In this document: positions 41,096-45,248 of the stretch, piece by piece
How the letters are laid out: each line of letters starts with the position of its first letter
Numbering within the stretch: position 1 is the stretch's first letter
Assembly: GCA_945833925.1 (NCBI GenBank)
Contig: CAMAFX010000014.1
Span: 1 to 45,248, forward strand
Length of the DNA: 45,248 nt
Direction of reading: 5' to 3'
Source: an uncultured Prevotellaceae bacterium
GTDB lineage: Bacteria; Bacteroidota; Bacteroidia; Bacteroidales; Bacteroidaceae
Position numbers and translations under genes: made by a program
The notes under the pieces: generated by a model
What the model was told of the DNA's origin: nothing
What the model saw: only the letters and a program-made list of their open reading frames with translations
Database searches by the model: none

Positions 41096-41404
41096 CGGAC
41101 TCAAGCGGATTAACGGTCGAATCAAAAGAACGGAAATCCTGATTATCTTCTTCGGCATCCACACTGCTAATGTGGTGCAATTGGCAAGGAGAATCGCAAA
41201 GGAAGAACTTAGCCAGGCAGCCTATCCACATACACGTCAAACAATGTCCCTCATGCAAGGGATAACTATGTCCTGACAAAACAAAAATCGACTCAAATAA
41301 CGACAAAACTCCCCCCACAATGCTGATGAGGGCAACCTCTGAAGGCATACACTCGTCAATCAATCTCAGTTATTTTGAATTAAACGACATTCCCTAATTT
41401 AGGC
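41096..41404. other. Spacer without recognisable gene
   Basis: About 300 bp between the methylase remnant and the frameshifted small ORF. Short open frames here have unlikely compositions (Cys- and Leu-rich) and no family resemblance. Probably decayed sequence. Confidence 0.5.
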
Positions 41405-41745
41405 TCATTCTTCATCAGCAAATTTGAAAGAACGGTTGAACTCTCCACGCAATGTTACCTTTAGTTCATTAATACCAGCCATTTCACATGCCTTGAAGTA
41501 AGCACACGCAAACTCGCCAAAATCAGCGGCATCCAACTTACCACGCATGTGGGTCAGCCAATCTTCATCCGTCAATTCCTCCTTTTCAATGACATAAAAT
41601 GATTTGTTGTTTCCGTATTTATCCTTCACCCATATATAGTTCCCTTCCTTACCACGCGCTACATTGTTAATGTCTGTCGATAGTCTTTAGATGGGTCTAA
41701 TATATAGTCTTTCAACTCATCTGTAAGTTCTTTCTCTTTTTCCAT
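41405..41745 (-). pseudogene. Small gene broken by a one-base frameshift, unknown function
   Basis: From the ATG at 41745 the frame gives MEKEKELTDELKDYILDPSK and stops at 41659; shifting frame just before lets it continue as DINNVARGKEGNYIWVKDKYGN to the stop at 41405 with 74 well-formed residues from the next ATG. Joined, this would be about 112 aa, acidic and soluble, and ending LRGEFNRSFKFADEE. I do not recognise it. It is the last member of the methyltransferase operon (24 nt after the HNH gene). The break could be a real mutation, a programmed shift, or a sequencing error; reinitiation at 41629 is also possible. Confidence 0.65.
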
Positions 41746-41769
41746 AGTCGTATATTTTTGATTGTTTTT

Positions 41770-42879
41770 TTATTTTGCTCCTTTCTTTCTGTTGCATTCC
41801 TTGCATAACATCTGGCAGTTCTCGGCAGTAGTTACGCCACCCTCTGCCCACGGAGTGATGTGGTCGCCTTCCATTTCTTCCAGTTCAAAGTGCTTGCCGC
41901 AATGGGCACAGATGCCTTGTTGCCGCTCGTATGCTTCACGTTTCTGTTTCTTGTCGAAAGTTCGGAAAGAGAGGTCGCGTAAGTCACCACTCAGCACATA
42001 ACTATAGATACCAGACTTTTTCATTATCTCGTCGTCTTCCATCAAGTCGTGTATGCGCTGTTCAAGTTCTGCGGTGTCATAAATCTCTTCGTGGTAATTG
42101 TCGTAGAGCAATCCCCAATCCAAGCCTTTAATTTCCTTGCGATACTTGATGAACGTAGAGCGTACCCAAGTGACGATTGCCGAGAAGTAAGCCCAAAGTT
42201 GATTGGCGTTAGCATCGTATTGATGCAGCGACATATATTCGCTTACTTCCTTGATGCCATCACGACGAGCCGCCCAATGCAATACAGTTGACAAATAAGC
42301 CTGTTCGATGGCATTGCCGTTTAGCAAGTCATTGGCCATCTTGTAAGCAGGGCATCCATTCTTTGAGAAGTGGCGACGAGCATCACTAATAAACGGGCCA
42401 ACATAGATTGCATTCAGCAGTTCTTGGTCAAGCAATCTTTCACCAGCTATATTTATAACACGGAACCAGTCAAGTTTCTCTTTGTCCGTACCCGTACAGA
42501 AATAAACTGAAAGTTCATAATCCAAAAACTTTTCCTTTTCTTCATCTGTCAATGAGCCAAAGAAAAGCACACCACGTTCAGGGTCAACGATGTTGAAATC
42601 GTGATAGCGGAATTCGCAGATACTTAATGTGCGCTGCTGTCCGTCAATCATTTCAAACTTATCATCACCCACAACGCTCCAGTACATGATGTTAAGTGGA
42701 AACCCTATCAATATTGTGTTTACAACCGCCTGTTTCTGTTTCAGGTCGTAACGGAATTCACGCTGATAGGGCGGTCTTATGTCAAGCCGTCCACCATAGC
42801 TCCACACGCCTTTGTCGGCATCATTCTCGTAACATGCCACAAGGTCACGAACTCGGATTGATTGCAGTTTGATTTCCAT
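41770..42879 (-). CDS. DUF262 plus HNH endonuclease (GmrSD-like) protein
   Basis: 369 aa. N-terminal DUF262 (ParB-like NTPase/DNase fold) with PPYQREFRYDLKQKQAVVNTIL, FPLNIMYWSV and the invariant DGQQRT near 78-83. The C-terminus is an HNH nuclease with zinc-knuckle Cys pairs CAHCGKHF and CKECNRKKG around the core GDHITPWAEGG. This combination occurs in GmrSD-type modification-dependent enzymes and in other restriction systems. Here it is 9 nt downstream of a membrane protein gene and in one operon with an EcoRI-type methyltransferase, so it is the likely nuclease of the system. Confidence 0.92.
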   Translation of the reverse strand: MEIKLQSIRVRDLVACYENDADKGVWSYGGRLDIRPPYQREFRYDLKQKQAVVNTILIGFPLNIMYWSVVGDDKFEMIDGQQRTLSICEFRYHDFNIVDPERGVLFFGSLTDEEKEKFLDYELSVYFCTGTDKEKLDWFRVINIAGERLLDQELLNAIYVGPFISDARRHFSKNGCPAYKMANDLLNGNAIEQAYLSTVLHWAARRDGIKEVSEYMSLHQYDANANQLWAYFSAIVTWVRSTFIKYRKEIKGLDWGLLYDNYHEEIYDTAELEQRIHDLMEDDEIMKKSGIYSYVLSGDLRDLSFRTFDKKQKREAYERQQGICAHCGKHFELEEMEGDHITPWAEGGVTTAENCQMLCKECNRKKGAK

Positions 42880-42888
42880 ATAGTTTTA

Positions 42889-43572
42889 TTATTGTCTTGA
42901 TTCTAAGGGGTAATATAAACTATCAACATTCGATGCTAAAGTATCAATACTTCGTTTTACATCTTCAATTTCTTCAGCTATTTCGGACAAACCAGATGAT
43001 ATGGATTGACGAACAAATCCTTTTTCTTCTGCGGTGAATGTGTGTTTGAATGGAGAATGAACGCCATTATAACTGCATTCTAAAGCGAATGTAAAATTTT
43101 CAAAGTATTGATGTATCTGTTCTCTTTCTTTTTTGCTTACTTTCTGACCAAATAGTGTATCACAATTTGAAAGATTGGTATCAAATCTACATATTTGAAT
43201 TATCTGGGATTTACCAGGTAAGACACGATACTCGCTTTGCTCTATTTTACATGCTTTTTCCCTTACTGATTCTATAGGAAAGTTATTCATGAAATCTTTG
43301 TCAAGTTTCAATTTTATATTATCAGCAATACCTCTACCAAAATTGGTAATCTCAATAGCAAGTGACTCTTCTGGCATACGATAAGGCAATGAAATTAAGG
43401 AAAAATCCAAATCTGGGCTTTGTTCGATTTCCCATTGACGCCTCATTTCTTTTAATTGAGATTTGTTCTGCCTTACAGTACAATAGGTAATAATTGCCAA
43501 CAATATTGTACCTATTGCTGTCAATGCGTTCCAGTCGATATGACTTAACTCAAAAACGATACAACTGAACAT
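42889..43572 (-). CDS. Single-pass membrane protein of the methyltransferase operon, unknown
   Basis: 227 aa. One hydrophobic helix (about 14-32, WNALTAIGTILLAIITYCTV) followed by a basic stretch (RQNKSQLKEMRRQW), then a beta-rich soluble domain of about 120 residues with ITNFGRGIADNIKLKL, and a helical end (ISSGLSEIAEEIEDVKRSIDTL). Such N-anchored proteins with an immunoglobulin-like cytoplasmic domain are frequent in defence islands, but I cannot name the family. It starts 1 nt after the methyltransferase stop and 9 nt before the nuclease gene, hence surely co-expressed. Confidence 0.85.
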   Translation of the reverse strand: MFSCIVFELSHIDWNALTAIGTILLAIITYCTVRQNKSQLKEMRRQWEIEQSPDLDFSLISLPYRMPEESLAIEITNFGRGIADNIKLKLDKDFMNNFPIESVREKACKIEQSEYRVLPGKSQIIQICRFDTNLSNCDTLFGQKVSKKEREQIHQYFENFTFALECSYNGVHSPFKHTFTAEEKGFVRQSISSGLSEIAEEIEDVKRSIDTLASNVDSLYYPLESRQ

Positions 43573-43573
43573 A

Positions 43574-44665
43574 TCAATTCTTATTTATCTTACGAATTAG
43601 AATTCTTGGATAGGTTTGAATATACATCTTCCCATCTACTTTATAGTATGTCTTTCCAACGGGTGGTGTTTGTATTTCGAGAACTGCACCATCATTAAGT
43701 TTCGTCACTCTGCTTTCTTTGCCATTTTTATCTATCTGAATTTGTTCACCATAGTTCTTGCTTGCCATCCCAAACCATGTCTTTGTTATTCCCAATATAT
43801 CGAATTGGTCTGGATTGTATTTATCAAGAAAAGTAACAGGCACCCCCATTATGCCCTCATAATCACAAGGAATCTCTTCTGTTTTATCTACGTTTATAGC
43901 ATCAAAGTTATCAAACTTAGGATATTCTTCTGGGGAGTAGCGCTTATACAAAATAATATCCTCATGACGTTCCTTATAGTCAAGGTTTGTAAACCATCTA
44001 ACACCTTTTACACGAATAAACTTGCGCCCACTTTCATCAATTCCACAACCAGCAGCATTCAATTCATAATCATCTGGAACCCAGAATTTGCGGTCTCCAC
44101 TATGGATGCTTGCACCCATCCAAACCTTTTTGTCTTTAATGAGTGGGAATATTTCTTTAGTCGTATTAGAATTAACATTGCCGATAATTAAGAACTTCTT
44201 GTCGTATTCTATCAACTGCGCGACATATTCACGGAAAAGCGAGAAAGGCGGATTGGTAACTACAATGTCTGCCTGTTTCAGCAGTTCAATACACTCACGG
44301 CTACGGAAATCCCCATCACCTTTCAGCGGATGGATGCCTATTTCTTCAGGGTCGGGAATGTTATTCCCGTTCTTGTCACCGTCATATATCAAGTATATGG
44401 CTTGCTCACTCTTGTTTTGGCTGAACAAGTCCATATCCTGATTCTTGTAGCAAGTCGTGATAAGCCGCTTCAGCCCCAAGAACTCAAAGTTATATGCAAA
44501 GTAAGTGAAGAAGTTAGATACACGCGGGTCATCACAATTGCATAGCACCGTTTTACCACGGAATTGTTCGCGGTAATGTCTCAACTCATTATTGATGTCC
44601 TCTAATTGCGTATAGAATTCATCTTTCTTTGCTGCTTTTGCTGCATTCAGATTACTGTTTGCCAT
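43574..44665 (-). CDS. EcoRI-family adenine-specific DNA methyltransferase
   Basis: 363 aa. N6-adenine methyltransferase with catalytic NPPF (in ADIVVTNPPFSLF, near 135-138), an N-terminal KDEFYTQLEDI motif, and VLCNCDDPRVSNFF and DIILYKRYSPEEYP in the order typical for M.EcoRI relatives. The family methylates an adenine in a short target; the target cannot be told here. No EcoRI-type endonuclease follows; the operon continues with a membrane protein and a DUF262-HNH protein instead. First gene, with a promoter and operator-like palindrome about 35-55 bp upstream. Confidence 0.94.
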   Translation of the reverse strand: MANSNLNAAKAAKKDEFYTQLEDINNELRHYREQFRGKTVLCNCDDPRVSNFFTYFAYNFEFLGLKRLITTCYKNQDMDLFSQNKSEQAIYLIYDGDKNGNNIPDPEEIGIHPLKGDGDFRSRECIELLKQADIVVTNPPFSLFREYVAQLIEYDKKFLIIGNVNSNTTKEIFPLIKDKKVWMGASIHSGDRKFWVPDDYELNAAGCGIDESGRKFIRVKGVRWFTNLDYKERHEDIILYKRYSPEEYPKFDNFDAINVDKTEEIPCDYEGIMGVPVTFLDKYNPDQFDILGITKTWFGMASKNYGEQIQIDKNGKESRVTKLNDGAVLEIQTPPVGKTYYKVDGKMYIQTYPRILIRKINKN

Positions 44666-44698
44666 TCTCTTGTTCGCTTTCGGTTTTAATTATGGGCA

Positions 44699-44722
44699 CA
44701 AAGTTACTCAATTTATTGAGTA
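44699..44722 (-). promoter_or_regulatory. Promoter -7 box with abutting 18-bp operator-like palindrome
   Basis: Minus-strand TAACTTTG (44706-44699) is the -7 box of the methyltransferase operon. TACTCAAT-TT-ATTGAGTA at 44705-44722 is a perfect inverted repeat beginning within that box and covering the spacer, where a bound dimer would block RNA polymerase. A regulator is not identified. Confidence 0.6.
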
Positions 44723-45248
44723 TTTGGTCAGTAACATACAAAAATGCTAATTTTTAGGGTAATTTAATGAAAATGTGTAAGTACTTATACATCGTTTCAA
44801 GATTATTTGCTATATTTGCCCTCAGAATCATCAATGGAAGAATGGAGAGACTTGGAATAATGAGTATATAGGACTTAAAAACTAACTCATTTGGAGTTAC
44901 CCACTAACTCTATTAGACCAATAGTTCGTTAAAAATTTGAATAATCACGCAGCGTCCGAGACGCCATAATATAATAGTTCTTTGAAATCGTTGGTATTTA
45001 ATAGCCTGTGTGGGCGCTTTCCAGACATGCGAATAAATCTTTGTATCTATCTCAGCACTGTGTGGATATGCCCTCACAACTGACGAACGAAGCAAGAGCA
45101 GAGTGAAGCTCGCTTCGACTATGCCTTGCAAGGAGGAAGAAGACCGAAGGTCAATGCACCATCACGCTCTGGCAGACGCAGAGGCATGTGCAAGAATAGC
45201 CATAGAGATACTATAAAATTATCTATCCCTTCTGAAATCGTTTCTGTT
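44723..45248. other. Intergenic region to the end of the window, no gene called
   Basis: 526 bp. A 10-bp palindrome TAAGTACTTA lies at 44778-44787 and a plus-strand TATATTTG box at 44811-44818, so transcription to the right could start here, but no ORF of credible composition follows. A minus-strand open frame at 44913-45131 has a translation seen, as I recall, as spurious intergenic ORFs in Prevotella genomes, so this may be a repeated non-coding element. Confidence 0.45.

Noticed and set aside
41079..41363. 94-aa minus-strand ORF
   Set aside because: Cys/Leu-rich translation with no domain, located in decayed sequence between remnants.
44913..45131. 72-aa minus-strand ORF near the right edge
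   Set aside because: Composition and translation resemble spurious intergenic ORFs I recall from Prevotella genomes; no start-site signal supports it.

Overview
The window reads as a chromosome segment from a Bacteroidales bacterium, most likely of the Prevotella group. This rests on Bacteroidetes-type promoters (TTTG, about 19-20 nt, TAnnTTTG) in front of many genes, type IX secretion genes porU-porV, families largely confined to the phylum (DUF4290, DUF5606, DUF3276), a Rho factor with a long N-terminal insertion, and an elongated NusB. The genus is inferred, not shown.

Layout. (1) 1-6186 is an accessory block: the 3' end of an unknown gene, a 47-codon acidic ORF, and a retron. The retron has a promoter, a structured RNA closed by a1/a2 repeats (690-904), a reverse transcriptase, a 394-aa protein with a faint resemblance to histidine-kinase ATPases, and a 740-aa protein that joins a complete receiver domain to a C-terminal HEPN-like R-x4-H motif. 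The block stops at a tRNA-Ser gene, with short repeats beside it that look like integrase sites. (2) 6190-38386 is conserved core: tRNA-Ser; an ABC-F ATPase divergent from rho; a TlpA-like thioredoxin; a leftward operon tsaB, DUF4290, murA, rimM, dxr, rseP, DUF4250, lipoprotein; a rightward group yicC, gmk, small membrane protein, nadD; a leftward group FAH-family enzyme, porU, porV, ispF, MORN protein; ribosomal genes rplM, rpsI, rpsB, tsf; a nucleotidyltransferase; pth and an S4 protein; rplY; DUF3276 divergent from nusB, yajC, YbbR protein, coaE, DUF5606. (3) 38387-45248 is a second accessory region: an AT-rich intergenic array of phased degenerate repeats, a Schlafen/AlbA-type ATP-binding regulator with a 12-bp minisatellite, decayed fragments of two other genes, and a leftward operon with an EcoRI-family adenine methyltransferase, a membrane-anchored protein, a DUF262-HNH nuclease and a frameshifted small ORF.

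The most notable element is the retron operon. The RT carries QGAPTSP, YADD and VTG motifs, and the RNA upstream is closed by a 22-bp interrupted stem. Its accessory genes resemble a two-component pair whose response-regulator partner ends in a putative HEPN ribonuclease. I infer a retron-gated phospho-signalling toxin; I do not recall a described retron type with this pair, but could not search.

Secondary points: MurA has Asp in place of the fosfomycin-binding Cys; the tsf terminator T-tract doubles as the -33 box of the next operon; and the methyltransferase operon has an 18-bp palindrome abutting its -7 box.
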